In this document: positions 1 to 10,105 of the stretch, piece after piece
Numbering within the stretch: the first letter of the stretch is position 1
How the letters are laid out: every line of letters begins with the position of its first letter
Origin: Paramacrobiotus richtersi
Taxonomy: Eukaryota; Tardigrada; Eutardigrada; Parachela; Macrobiotidae
Direction: 5' to 3'
DNA: 23,082 nt
Assembly (NCBI GenBank): GCA_034698045.1
Contig: JAQGAU010000866.1
Location: forward strand, 1 to 23,082
Made by a program: the position numbers and the translations under genes
The notes under the pieces: model-generated
The model's input: the letters and a program-made list of their open reading frames with translations, nothing else
What the model was told of the DNA's origin: nothing
Database searches by the model: none

Positions 1-552
1 CAGGGTCGCCGGCGCTGTTGAGGCTAATCGCATTGGCTAACAAACGTGGTACCGCGTGCACGGTGCATGTCCAATAATGGCGCTTTTATGGGGCTTTTAA
101 TGACCGCGGCTGTATTTTTCGCGGTCAGGACTACATGTGAGAATGTTTGATCTTCCATGCTTGCCAATCGTTAGCGTTGTTTACTCTGACGTTAACGTTA
201 TCAGTGCGAAGCATGTGTAAACAAAATGCCACAGCTTTTAACACGTGATTTGCTTATTGTATACAGGAAGTATCGGGTACTGATGAAAAAGGAAACGTCA
301 TGTACAGTAGAATCTCAAAGCAAGTTTGCCCACTAAATTCAACACATTTACTAAAAAAAAGCGCTTTACATTATAAGTACATTACAGTACATACCAATAA
401 TTTAAAACCGTGTAATATATTCGTAATTTTGATGATTTGCACTTTTGATAGCCTGTTCAACGAACTGGATACAATAAAAATATGGAGTGACAATAATGCA
501 ACTGAAGCATATCATAGATTAAAGTTATTAAACCGCCGATTTCTCTGTTTAG
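1..552. other. Upstream flank / intron of the SLC13 gene
   Basis: No exon can be supported here. Because the first visible SLC13 exon begins inside the conserved membrane core, the upstream coding part must lie left of this window, and this stretch is best read as intron. It ends in a pyrimidine-rich acceptor (TTCTCTGTTTAG) immediately before base 553. Short open frames that run through it into the exon, such as the one from base 300, are intron read-through. Confidence 0.6.
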
Positions 553-3500
553 CGACAACAGCAATGATCACGCCCATCGCCGAAACCGTCATCTTGGAGC
601 TCTTCAAGCGCAAACGCGCCGCCCACAAACTCCGTCCACTCCACACGGCCCTCTCTCCCGCCGACCGTCTGTCCCCGTGCATCTCATCCCGCTCCCCCTC
701 CTACATCCGCGGGGGTGTGGCGCCCAACATGCACGTCACGCTGGAACAGGCCTCGCGCTCCCTGAACCAGAACGGGACGCTGCAGGAGACGTACGAGCGG
801 ATGGAGCTGGAGGGGCAGGATAATCGGGCGTTTGTCTTGGACGAAGCTGACGGACACTCCACGGCCACCGCAGCTACGGTCTCCGCGAAAGGTCACGGGG
901 ACGAGGCCAAGGAGGAGACGGAGACGTTGAGTGTTAAGGATCTGGATGCCGATGAGTTGCGGTGTATTAAGGGGATGATTCTGTGTGTGGCGTATGCGGC
1001 CAATATTGGCGGTAAGGAGGAACTAGCCTGCTTACACTGCAAATGCAGATAAACGTGGTTGTGCCATGACTGCCATCGATCGTACAACTGAATCTCTTTG
1101 AACCAAGTTTCTCGAAATCTGCGCTCATGACATTTTCAGTGTGTCGATGAAGCAGATTTTCAAAACACAGTACTGGACTATAGATCAGTAGATTTAGTGT
1201 TTTGCTAAGAAGGAGTTCTTGGAAACAAGAGCCTGTAAGTTTTTATTCTTTGTCTGAGATGGAAAGCCAGTAAGTGTGTTTTGCCCAGTGTTTTTGTTTT
1301 TCCACTAAATTCTCTTCCTAATGTTTTCTCCCAATAAGTTAAACAGCAGCACCGTGCGAAGTTCACATAATCGGAGGCTGCAATCATCTCTTGACAATGT
1401 TGTTCCTTTTCTTTTAGGGACCGCAACGTTGACCGGCACCTTGCCCAACATTGTCTTCAAAGGACAGATTGACACGTAGGTGCCGCTGCTTTTGCTTCAC
1501 TAGGCAGAATCATTTGATAAATGTTCAATGTTTGTAGGCTGTACGGGCCAGTAACTGGAGTGAACTTTGCCACGTTCCTGCTCTTCTCCTTCCCGGGGAT
1601 GGTGGTAACGCTGATTGTCGCGTTTATCTGGCTACAGTGGATGTTTGTTAGCACTTGGTAAGAGCAACAAGTAATATTTGACGTACCGGTCGATAACGGT
1701 CAAGGAAATTGTTATGGTTAAAGGTCATGCGGGAAAAAATCCACCAAATCCGCGACTGTGGATGATCCGCAGTCGGCCAAGGAAGAAAGTCTCGCTGTCA
1801 AACAGATGATCCGCTGCAAGTACAACGAACTGGGCTTGATGGGGTAAAAGAAAGTTCTAGATTATTCCACGGTTAGGATTTTTTAACATGCTCAGAATAG
1901 AAAGATGAATATCATCAAATTCACACGTTTAAACATGCGGGTGGATGAGCGCTACAAGTGTAATAATGAGTACCAAGTGCAAGTGCTCAGCAATTAACGC
2001 GCAGTGTGTCAGTTAGTGTGATGCAAGGACCTAGCAGTAAATAGGAACAAGAACCGGTGAATAAGAATTGAACAGGAACCGCCGCCTGAACAAAAAGATC
2101 CTAAGCTTTGTGTGACTGGGCCAGCAAGACCTGCCGGTTGATTACTGAACTGACCCACTTGCTACTCGTTCCTTAGTCACACCCTTGTTCTGTAAAAGAA
2201 GCCTATTGCGCACGAATGCTTCAACGCAGACAATGTGATCGATTCTTAAATAACAGCTTGTGCTTTCCATAGATTTGGCGAGGCATCGGTGATGTTGCTG
2301 TTCATTCTGCTAGTAGCAGCCTGGCTGTTCCGCAGCCCTCACTTCATCCCCGGTTGGCAGGAGTGGTTCCCCAAGGGCTACGTGACGGATGCAACCCCCG
2401 CCATGCTCATCTGCTTTCTGCTCTTCATCTGGCCCAAACGGCTCACACCGGGCCCAAATAGTAAACCGCACGCCCCCATTCCGCCCATTCTGACGTGGGG
2501 CTCGATGAAACGACGCTTTCCCTGGGATGTCTTCCTACTGCTGGGAGGTGCCATTGCACTGGCCGATGGCACACAGGTTAGTTGCAACTGCAGTTTGATT
2601 CAGTTGTTAAGGATGAACAATTCCTCTCGTTTTCCTTTTCTAAAGCGTACTGTACTCCTTTGATTCGCTGAACACTTTCCACATGTGCATATCATCCAAG
2701 AAGCTTCTTAGCGCAACAGAATTCATCGCTTACGCACTGACCGCTTCGAACGTATTTGAGCTGCGTTTTATAGTTGCATGACACTTATGAAATGTCAAGG
2801 TGACCAGAAGCAGATTGACAGACAAACTAACGTGGATGGATATTGTAGGCTTCCGGTTTAACGGAATGGCTAAAGGAGCAGATGCACCATTTTGCCGGCC
2901 TACCCTCGTGGGCCATGGTCATCGTCATTTCTCTGCTGATAGCCACCGTCACCGAGTTTGCCAGTAACGGCGCCATCGCCACCATTTTCCTACCCATATT
3001 GGCCAAACTGGTAAGTTGTACTCTTTAAGTGTACCAAAGGAAGAATCCGGATCAAATCCATAGTTTTACGAAGTTCAGGTACAAAACACTGACTGCATAT
3101 CCAGAAGATTAGCCAACCTCTTTTGCCCACTTGTGACGGCGCACTCTGGTAGCATAAGTTCTACAATCCAGAAGTAAAACAGCTGTAAACAGCTGTCGCC
3201 GACAGACGGCGACAGTGCTATGCCCGATACCCTATACATACCGAAGTCATTTCCTGCACCGTTCACATTCAAGTAACGAACGGTGTAGCTTGCAAAACAA
3301 GGATTCTTCTCTGAAGCGTACTGGCGTACTAATCGTCCAACTGGCATCTGGGTCGTGCGTGGCTAACAGTAACTGTTCTAGGCGGAGGTCAGCGGGGCCA
3401 ACCCCCTGTACTACATGATCCCGGCGACCATCGCCTGCTCCTTCGCCTTCATGCTGCCCGTGGCCACGCCGCCCAACGCCATCGCCTTCGGGTGCGGCTA

Positions 3501-3711
3501 CCTGAAGGTGTGGGACATGGTCAAGGCCGGGTTCATGCTCAACTTCCTGGCTATTATCATCCTCATCGTCAACGTCCACACCACCGGTGTCTGGCTCTTT
3601 GATCTCCTCAACAAGCCCGCTTGGCTCCTGGCACTGGAGCTATCCAACGACGATGCCGGAGGGTTCAATCAAACAACGGTCGCCTATCCGGTCTTCAATA
3701 CGACGCTATAG
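553..3711 (+). CDS. SLC13: SLC13 family Na+-coupled dicarboxylate/sulfate transporter, 5'-truncated by the window
   Basis: Plasma-membrane sodium/anion symporter of the SLC13 (NaDC/NaCT/Indy) family, which moves citrate, succinate or sulfate with Na+. Seven exons join in frame: 553-1011, 1418-1475, 1538-1657, 1724-1843, 2273-2576, 2849-3010 and 3382-3711. All introns are GT-AG, and the joined exons give 516 codons plus a TAG stop. The first exon opens with TTAM, the end of the first SNT hairpin, then a polar cytoplasmic loop of roughly 110 residues. Next come GGTATLTGTLPN (sodium-site loop), long hydrophobic helices, WDVFLLLGGAIALADGTQ, TEFASNGAIAT (second SNT hairpin) and the family signature SFAFMLPVATPPNAIAF in the last exon. 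Oddities: the usual GTGPN is GTLPN, the second SNT is SNG, and the signature ends in Ala where Val is usual. These could mean a divergent paralogue or altered substrate or ion use. The N-terminus, including the first SNT, is outside the window. An AATAAA at 3913-3918 could be its poly(A) signal, which is unproven. Confidence 0.95.
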
Positions 3712-4615
3712 TTTTTGTTATTTGACCGGTTTTGTATTGAGTCGAACTGCTTTCTATCCAAGGAACTGACTGTTAAAGCCGTGTTGTGAAGAGTAAATCA
3801 GACTGAATTCAATTCCTGAGCCTACACAAACTGTACAGCAAGATCATAAAGTCACTACAATTCAATTCAACAACAACAAGAATACCTATCCGTACGAACA
3901 GATAGAACAACAAATAAACCACACTGACATCCTTCACACCTTGAAACAGAAACATATCTTTCATTTCTCTCGAGGTCAGGCAGACATACTGCCAATCGAC
4001 CTCTTGTATGACAGATGTCAGAGACATCCGCTTTCCAGCCTGAGTTAACTGATAAAAAACGAAGTTGCCCTTTTCTGTTGTTTTTACTTGTTGCTTCAGT
4101 TTATGGTTGCAGCTTAGTTGTACAAAAGCTGATTCTTTGTACATCGGGGCTTGGTAAAGAGTAATGTTCGTTAATCTGTGCTTGGCCTACCGTAGGCTAC
4201 ACCTTACAATACTTGCTACGCTAATTGACTGGTTTCCGCCGCATTTGTTTTATTACATTGACGAAGCCGAGACAACTCAAACAGGCCAAAAATAAACAGT
4301 ACTTGTACTCACTGGCGCGCTGAGGTAATGTTGCTAGAACCAGTTGTTGATTATCATGCTGAATCTGCAAGCAAAAACGTTGAAACAGAAACTGACTGAA
4401 TTGAGCTGAATAAAGCCGCGCCCAGCGTTAACAACATGGAAACTGCCCGGAAAACTAAGAAGAATCCAAGAAGAACCCAAGAAGAAACCAAGAAGAAACC
4501 AAGAAGAAACTAAGAAGAATAAAATTTCTTTGTGCTGACCTTTATGAATAACGACCGTGATCGTCCACCACAATAAACGTTTTTTACCGTGACATGCAAC
4601 TGAGTTGCGCTGACG
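3712..4615. other. Intergenic stretch between converging SLC13 and Gr genes
   Basis: This presumably holds the 3' UTRs of both flanking genes. It contains plus-strand AATAAA hexamers (for example 3913-3918) and the 11-bp minisatellite at 4457-4520. The 111-codon minus-strand open frame at 3809-4144 resembles nothing I know and shows no splice context, so I do not call it a gene. Confidence 0.6.
4457..4520. repeat. 11-bp purine-rich minisatellite (AAGAAGAAACC)n
   Basis: Five full units and one partial unit of an 11-base repeat, consensus AAGAAGAAACC, stand head to tail with one or two substitutions per unit. The plus strand is almost pure purine plus CC. It lies just beyond the stop codon of the minus-strand Gr gene. 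Confidence 0.9.
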
Positions 4616-6126
4616 TTATACGACGGTGGCATTGGATTTCAAATCGTAATCAGACGTCATAGTCTTCCTGCCTGAATCCCACATTAACACCAGATACGTG
4701 AATATCGCCCCGATTATCTGTAAACGAGAGCGAATAAGAGTTTAAACTCTGTTAAAACAGTGCTACCATCAGCATATATAATTCATTACCGTTGCGATGA
4801 ATTTGCGATCGACCGCAGCAATGCCTGCGGCCGACATCCCCACGGGGTTTCTCGTCAAGCGATCTACGTGGGCTTGTAAAATCCTACGTTGTTCGCTCGG
4901 AATTGTTCCTGGTAATCTTGCGATCTTTTCTAGCGGTTCAAGCACTCCGTTAGCCTACAATAGACATTCGTTTGTCAATAGTTGCCTATTAATCTCAAAC
5001 GTCTTGCACATATGAAAATTTCTCGGTTCTTAACACGATCAGTCTGATACGGACCGTGGCCCAGCAGTTTGTGCATGTTAACCCCCAGTTTGTTACTATA
5101 CGAGTATTTACACGTCACACACCTGTTCCTGCAAGTGCACCAATACAACGCTGCGCCACGTAATGTCAAAAATACGCAGCACAATCTGCACAGCTGCCAT
5201 TAAATCTTGGTAGCCTTGGCCCAGCACATTTTGGAGAGAAAGAATATCCACGACTCCATTACAATACATAAGAAAGACAACGAGCGAGACAGCAGAATCC
5301 AGCTTTCTTGTAAGTCTTCCATTCTGACGAATTGTTCCATTTTTCCCGCTATGAAAGACCCATCGGCATCCGCAATGCGCTCGATACCGTCGCAGTACTG
5401 CGACAAGCTGCTAACGATCCTTTTAAAACATCTCGCCATTGCATAGCACTGAACTATCAGGAGGCAATGGAATACCTTTGTCCCCAGGAATGTGATTATT
5501 TCGTTGGATATAATGCATACGATCCACAGAGAATCCATTGCCCATGCCATAACGCCTCCGGGACTGCACTGCGATTTATCATGGCATAGAAAGAGCCGAA
5601 ATGCGTTGCTCTCCGGTAACGCCAAGAAACGATCACTACCAAACACGCACACTACTGCGACACAATAGAGTGTGAGTAAAAAGGTAAACGAACAAATTCC
5701 AATTTTAGTTCTGTGGTTGAGATCTTGATCCACTACTAAGCACATCTGTCGGAAAACGGCAATAATATGTTTAAAACGAACCATTACATATGTGTGTCCG
5801 ATGACAAATGTCAGCTGGTTAATTATGGCAGTAATTGCCAGTACTTTGTCATCCCTTGACCAAGGAAGGTGGGGGAGAAAAACGACAAGGTAGTTGATCG
5901 CCATAAACCAGGCGCCAAGAACTAGCCAGGATGACCACAGAACCAGGACAACGTTTGTCATAGCGCAGTTCACGGCTGCCCCGACTTGCCGTGGCCGGAA
6001 TCCGGCAACCGCCAGGATCCATAGCCACGGCGTTGTTGCTAGTGCCATAAATGGCTTGTACGCAGCACGTCTTTCGATGACCTCCATATTCCACATGCGA
6101 CAGCCGCCGAATAAATTAACCAGCAT
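4616..6126 (-). CDS. Gr: Insect-type gustatory receptor (Gr, 7tm_7 family), four exons
   Basis: Predicted seven-helix chemoreceptor channel of the plasma membrane. Minus-strand exons: 6126-5268, 5214-5123, 4954-4790 and 4717-4616. Introns are 53, 168 and 72 bases, GT-AG, and the frame stays open to TAA, giving about 405 residues, a normal Gr length. The first exon has an N-terminal segment with PFMALATTPW and GFRP, like the family's PL..L...G..P, followed by four hydrophobic helices. The second exon supplies the TM5/TM6 region and ends in WRSVVLVHLQEQ. The third has the family-like NPVGMSAAG loop before TM7. The last is a short exon with FTYLVLMWD, matching the diagnostic TYLVxLLQF motif, after a phase-0 intron as is usual in Grs. 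The frame is open upstream to an ATG at 6297 (462 residues); I prefer 6126, 6096 or 6087 because family-like sequence begins there. The 53-base intron is the weakest junction: it was chosen because it is the phase-1 donor that restores the frame. The ligand is unknown. Confidence 0.85.
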
Positions 6127-6209
6127 ACAGAAGTATCGGATAGCGGTAGTTGGCTTAACGTCCAACGCAACCGCAACGCAACCGCACCAAAGCAACCGTT
6201 TGGAAACCC

Positions 6210-6364
6210 TCAGAGCCTCAGGTACTTTCCAATCAACAGAAGGACAGGATCTAGAAGTACAATATGGACCACAGAAACCGACAGCAGGCCAAGGCATACA
6301 GCACTAAGCCACAGCAGTTCCCACAAAACAGTCTGCGGTGTTCTGTGGACACTGGAAGGTGAAA
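6210..6364 (-). other. Hydrophobic out-of-frame segment beside the Gr 5' end
   Basis: After an acceptor-like TTTTCTCTAG, a 50-codon frame reads as one strongly hydrophobic stretch (it includes WELLWLSAVCLGLL) and ends at TGA 6210-6212. It overlaps the 5' extension of the Gr frame but is shifted by one base. It could be an alternative or former first exon, a relic of an adjacent Gr copy, or chance. No donor site links it cleanly to the Gr exon. Confidence 0.3.
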
Positions 6365-7554
6365 CTAGAGAAAATTAAAATAAGCACTCTGGGAATTTCT
6401 GCCGTCAGCGTATGGCAAAAACCTTTGTCAGGCTTCAGTTGCTGAGGCACTGAGCAGGAAATTGGACCTTTCCTGATAGCCTGTGAATTTACTCGATGCT
6501 CCGTGAGCAAGCAGTTCGCGGCATTGGCTTTTGTTGACTAATAAGCTACGTGTATTGAATGACGACCGTTGAAAATAGATATAGTGCTGAGGTTGTCTGA
6601 CTGGTTCGCTCTTGGGAAACAGGAATTGATAAGAATATTTGCAATGTCTAATAAAAACGGCACAAAACAGGATCAGACTAAGTAATTAAGATATACGGTA
6701 TACGAGCGGACATTATTTGCCACATCCATGAGATTGATTCCTGTCTAGGGTGTACTCCGGGGATACATGGTTTTTGTTGGTCTAACACACACTGTCTGTA
6801 AAATATGTCTGAAACATACTTCAACGTCCAGATGATTACACCTCCCGAGAGTTCACAAGTCAGCTTGCATTCGCATTGACATTTACATTCAGTTTCTGTG
6901 ATCTTTCGTCGAAGGTTATTCATATTGTTTGCTAGATAGCGAGAAATGCGTTCTCCGTATCAGATCGTGATATTCATGCATATACAACACGCATCGGATT
7001 CAGAACTTTGCGTAGCTTTACCCAGAAAATAACTAGGAAAGTGCACTCGCTGATTGCGGGCACTGAATGGCCGAAGCGAAGGAAGTCAGTACACAGGGCA
7101 ACATATGTTAAAGCAATTTAAAATATTATCCTGGGCTTACGTACCCACCAGCCCGGTAGCAGAAGAAATGCGAAGTTAGAGCCAAAAACTGGCATTTACG
7201 GATCTGACTAAGAAAAGGATTTGTTTTGCTAATTATTGCTAATAATTATAATTATTTTTGTCAATAAAATGCGACGAGGGCAGGATATTTCTGTGACATA
7301 GCGGTCATGCCCCCTACACAGCAAAAAGGTTGTTTTGTTTACATATTCACCAAAAAAGGTTTTTAGCTATTACTCCCACGGCTTCTCACTGAGATATATC
7401 ATGAGTGTGGGGGTTATCCGAATGGTAAGTGGCCAGATGCGAAAAAGTCTCCTTTGCAACATTTGGACAACAGCTACCGTCTGGTGAAAAGCACTTTCGA
7501 AAACTGAAATAATCTCCCCAACACAGAGACCTAAACAGAAATATTTGCAATATT
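6365..7554. other. Intergenic, nothing recognised
   Basis: This should contain the Gr promoter and any 5' UTR. Only short open frames occur on either strand, none with family motifs or paired splice signals. I see no repeat of note. Confidence 0.5.
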
Positions 7555-7930
7555 TGGGTATGAAAGCTTGACTGTGACTTAATAAATATAATAAAAGTAA
7601 TATAATAAGGAATAAATAAACATATAACATTCAAATAAAAATAAATAATACGTTTGAATATTATTAATAAAATTATATAAATTTTAACAAATTAAATTTA
7701 TTCCTCTCACAGTAACAGCGTTTGTGCACACGACATTTTAAAACAAGACATTTATATAAATAAAACATTTTAAAGAAATGATAAATTCAATAAAAAATAA
7801 ATTTTATAAGCAAAAATAAATGACTAATGCAAAAAATTAATAAATAATGATAGGAATATATATCACATAATAAATACATAATATAATAATATAATAAAAT
7901 AATATAATACAATAAGTAAATAAAAATAAT
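7555..7930. other. Very AT-rich low-complexity tract
   Basis: Nearly all A and T for about 375 bases, with repeated TAATAA, AATAAA and ATATAAT words, interrupted once by a more balanced stretch near 7705-7735. It stops abruptly at a C/G-containing tetranucleotide repeat. It could be a matrix-attachment-like or replication-related region, or the tail of a mobile element; the sequence alone does not decide. Open frames across it are composition artefacts. Confidence 0.8.
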
Positions 7931-7968
7931 AACCGACCGACCGACAGACAGAAGGACGGACAGACATC
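7931..7968. repeat. Tetranucleotide repeat (ACCG/ACAG)n
   Basis: Imperfect four-base periodicity, CCGA three times followed by CAGA and GGAC variants, directly abutting the AT-rich tract. Confidence 0.85.
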
Positions 7969-7984
7969 GAAATCCATTTGAGCT

Positions 7985-8022
7985 GAGTATAGAGGACCTT
8001 CGCTCCGCTTCTGTCGATCATA
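7985..8022 (+). repeat. Inverted repeat copy A (partner at 9233-9275)
   Basis: TGAGTATAGAGGACC followed by TTCGCTCCGCTTCTGTCGA. The core TTCGCTCCGCT and the following GTCGA recur in reverse complement at 9233-9275, about 1.25 kb away. The first ten bases, TGAGTATAGA, are also exactly one half of the centre of the palindrome at 9277-9354. The pair may mark the ends of a decayed element. Confidence 0.5.
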
Positions 8023-9232
8023 ATGCTTTCCAGTTTTTGTTGCATTTCAAAATTAAAAATTACAAATGTATCTTCGGAAGAAGTGGAAAGTTTCTCAGCG
8101 AAATGTTCTGTCTTTTCAACAAGCATAGGTAGAACATGTGTAGGTGGCTTCGTTTAACGGCACGAATGCTTCTGCTATGGCAGAAACAATTGAAGAGGTG
8201 ATAATCCAGACTACCGAGCGTTTTTCCACGTACGGAGGTAGCCGAACCAGTGAAAAGAAAACGGACCCAGCGCACATCAGAAAAGCTGTTAATGCACGTA
8301 ATCGTTTGTAATTATATCGTACATTTTGCGTTGCATCTAGCGATGCACAAACAGCAGTTTTACAAGACAGCTGGAAAGCTGAATCCCGTAAAGTCGATTC
8401 GCTCTTTTAAGACCATCGGAAAGGCACGAAGTTTTAGCAGCAGCAACGTGATCTCGAAACAACCCGAAAGTGTGTTCTGGCAGTATGTAAAGCGGAGTGT
8501 TTACCAGCGGTCAATGCCGCCCCTCAAAACCGAAAGCCAATTTCTCTTACATATCTGCCTGTTGTTCCGTATCGCACAATTCTGGCGCGTAAGGTTAAAT
8601 CTGATAAACCGTTATTTTTAAAAAAACCATAGCCCTTATCCGGGTATTTACGGACCATACCTTGTCCTATAAATATAATTTGACTGAAGCTCCGCGGTCT
8701 TAAGATGTGCCAGGTAGGAATTTTTGCGTAAACCACAGATTCCGGCAGCATTAAGATTTCATCTTTCGTTGACGAATTAACTGAGAACATTCTACAGCCC
8801 AACCATTTATCCAACTTGTGAGTTATTCGGCGCAAAGACTTGCGTTGTTGGCCTTTTGGTTCGACAAGGATAGAAAGATCCAGTTTACCGGCTGGTCGAA
8901 TTATTTTCAAAAACTTTGCACGGGAGGTTGGGTTATAATTTAATTTTTTTGGGAATTCAGGAAATTAGATTTTAGTGATCACGGCCTGTCTCAGCAGAAG
9001 GATGAATGAATGTACAAACTCGTTTATTCATTTCCTGAACCACTGCAAACCAGTGGAAAAAGGCAAATTTTTGTGCGCAAAAAATTGCAGTGAACAGAAC
9101 TGAACGCTTTAATCGAGCACTGGTTTCAGTTAAATGGACCGACTTGAAATGGAGTATGGACAAAAAACTCTCACACCCTGATCATTACTGTTTCCTTGAT
9201 GCTCCAGTTGCACCTTCAAAGCAGTAACGGAA
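8023..9232. other. Spacer between the inverted copies; one unidentified open frame
   Basis: The only notable content is the minus-strand open frame at 8524-8910, listed separately. The overlapping plus-strand frame at 8250-8621 has no recognisable motifs. I found no transposase or polymerase motif that would make this the body of an element. Confidence 0.4.
8524..8910 (-). CDS. Unidentified open frame, possible exon or gene fragment
   Basis: A 128-codon frame, open for a little further upstream, whose translation looks protein-like (for example GKLDLSILVEPKG and LDKWLGCRMF). It does not match any family I recognise. A KGYGFF word near its end recalls an RNA-recognition RNP1 motif, but the rest of such a domain is absent. 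No convincing splice sites define its ends. It could be a diverged transposon piece or a chance frame. Confidence 0.25.
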   Translation of the reverse strand: MKIIRPAGKLDLSILVEPKGQQRKSLRRITHKLDKWLGCRMFSVNSSTKDEILMLPESVVYAKIPTWHILRPRSFSQIIFIGQGMVRKYPDKGYGFFKNNGLSDLTLRARIVRYGTTGRYVREIGFRF

Positions 9233-9275
9233 TGTTGTCGACCGGAGCGGAGCGAAGCTCCTCTAGAGGACCCTT
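9233..9275 (-). repeat. Inverted repeat copy B (partner at 7985-8022)
   Basis: Read on the minus strand: GGTCCTCTAGAGGAGC, then TTCGCTCCGCTCCGGTCGAC. It shares the TTCGCTCCGCT and GTCGA cores with copy A in opposite orientation. The plus strand also has a short internal inverted repeat (GAGCGGAGCGAAGCTC and CTCTAGAG). Confidence 0.5.
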
Positions 9276-9276
9276 T

Positions 9277-9354
9277 GAAAAATGCAGACAAAAATGCGTT
9301 GGAGTTGAGTATAGATCTATACTCAGATCCAACGCATTTTTGTCTGCATTTTTC
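9277..9354. repeat. Near-perfect 78-bp palindrome
   Basis: Arms of 27 bases (9277-9303 and 9328-9354) are exact reverse complements. The centre, 9306-9325, is itself a perfect 20-base palindrome around AGATCT. Only two of the 39 base pairs are mismatched (9304/9327 and 9305/9326), and there is no spacer. Such a sequence can extrude as a cruciform, or fold into a long hairpin if transcribed. Confidence 0.97.
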
Positions 9355-9938
9355 TGCCTTCTTTTCTGACACAAAAACTCTCTTCAAAATGAACCGATTT
9401 CCTTCAAATTTTGCCAGCATGTTGTTCACTACGAGTGGAGCCCTGTTGTTTTTGGACCATACTGTTACAAAGTGGATCGTAGAAGACTTTCGATAGACTA
9501 AACTCAGCAGCGCCCTTCAAGCAACAAAACAGCTCCCTTATATAGCGGAACATCAAAGGGAATACAGGAATGCAAACTAGAATATATAATGTGGGAAAAA
9601 AGATAAGAATGTAAATGAGGGTGACTCATAGCCCCAAGGTCCCTTGAGAGTCTCAAGGTGCCCTATGCGTCATACGATCGACGTCTAGAGCAAAGTCTAA
9701 TCACGATACTGTAACAATACTTTTTCAAAAAATTAACAAAGTTTTTAGGATTATGGTTGTACCGCTAATATTAGAGCATACAGCCGCATAGAGAGAGCTT
9801 GACCAGAGCGGAAATTCCCTTGCGCAACTGAACACCATCAAAACCGGATCTGACACATTTGAAACGCAGGTCTACGATTTATGGGCATTATAGCGCTCCG
9901 GTCTTCATCGCCAGCATCAGCGGAGAGCGACTACCTAG
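9355..9938. other. Intergenic, nothing recognised
   Basis: No coding or RNA features recognised. The short plus-strand frame at 9275-9496 starts inside the palindrome and is not supported. Confidence 0.5.
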
Positions 9939-9992
9939 TGGGTCCTGATAGTTCATGGTACTACCAGTGGTACTGGTACTGGTTATGGTAAT
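9939..9992 (+). repeat. 54-bp terminal inverted repeat, left copy
   Basis: Matches the reverse complement of 11604-11657 at 53 of 54 bases; the only difference I find is C versus A at the sixth base. It contains CTGATAGTTCATGGTACTAC and then the first array units. Confidence 0.95.
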
Positions 9993-10105
9993 TGTACTGG
10001 TAGTGGTAATGGCACTGGTAATGGTAATGGTACTGGTACTGGCAATGGTTATGGTAATGATGCTGTTGGTTGTTGTGTTTGTGGTAATTATGCTGGTACT
10101 GTTAG
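9957..10105 (+). repeat. Hexanucleotide array (GGTNNT)n, left
   Basis: Six-base periodicity, mostly GGTACT and GGTAAT with GGTTAT, GGTAGT and GGCACT variants, degenerating towards the right end. Confidence 0.9.

Noticed and set aside
300..552. Upstream part of the frame that runs into the first SLC13 exon
   Set aside because: No resemblance to SLC13 and separated from the conserved part by a good splice acceptor; read as intron.
3247..3579. 110-codon minus-strand frame
   Set aside because: Antisense shadow of the last SLC13 exon, which is G+C rich and so low in stops.
4797..5015. 72-codon plus-strand frame
   Set aside because: Lies antisense to the TM7 exon of the Gr gene, which has clear family motifs and splice sites on the other strand.
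7370..7634. Overlapping 82- to 86-codon minus-strand frames with hydrophobic stretches
   Set aside because: Their hydrophobic ends come from the AT-rich tract (Ile/Leu/Tyr codons); two frames are equally open.
8524..8910. RRM call from a KGYGFF word
   Set aside because: Only one of the two RNP motifs is present and the surrounding fold pattern is missing.
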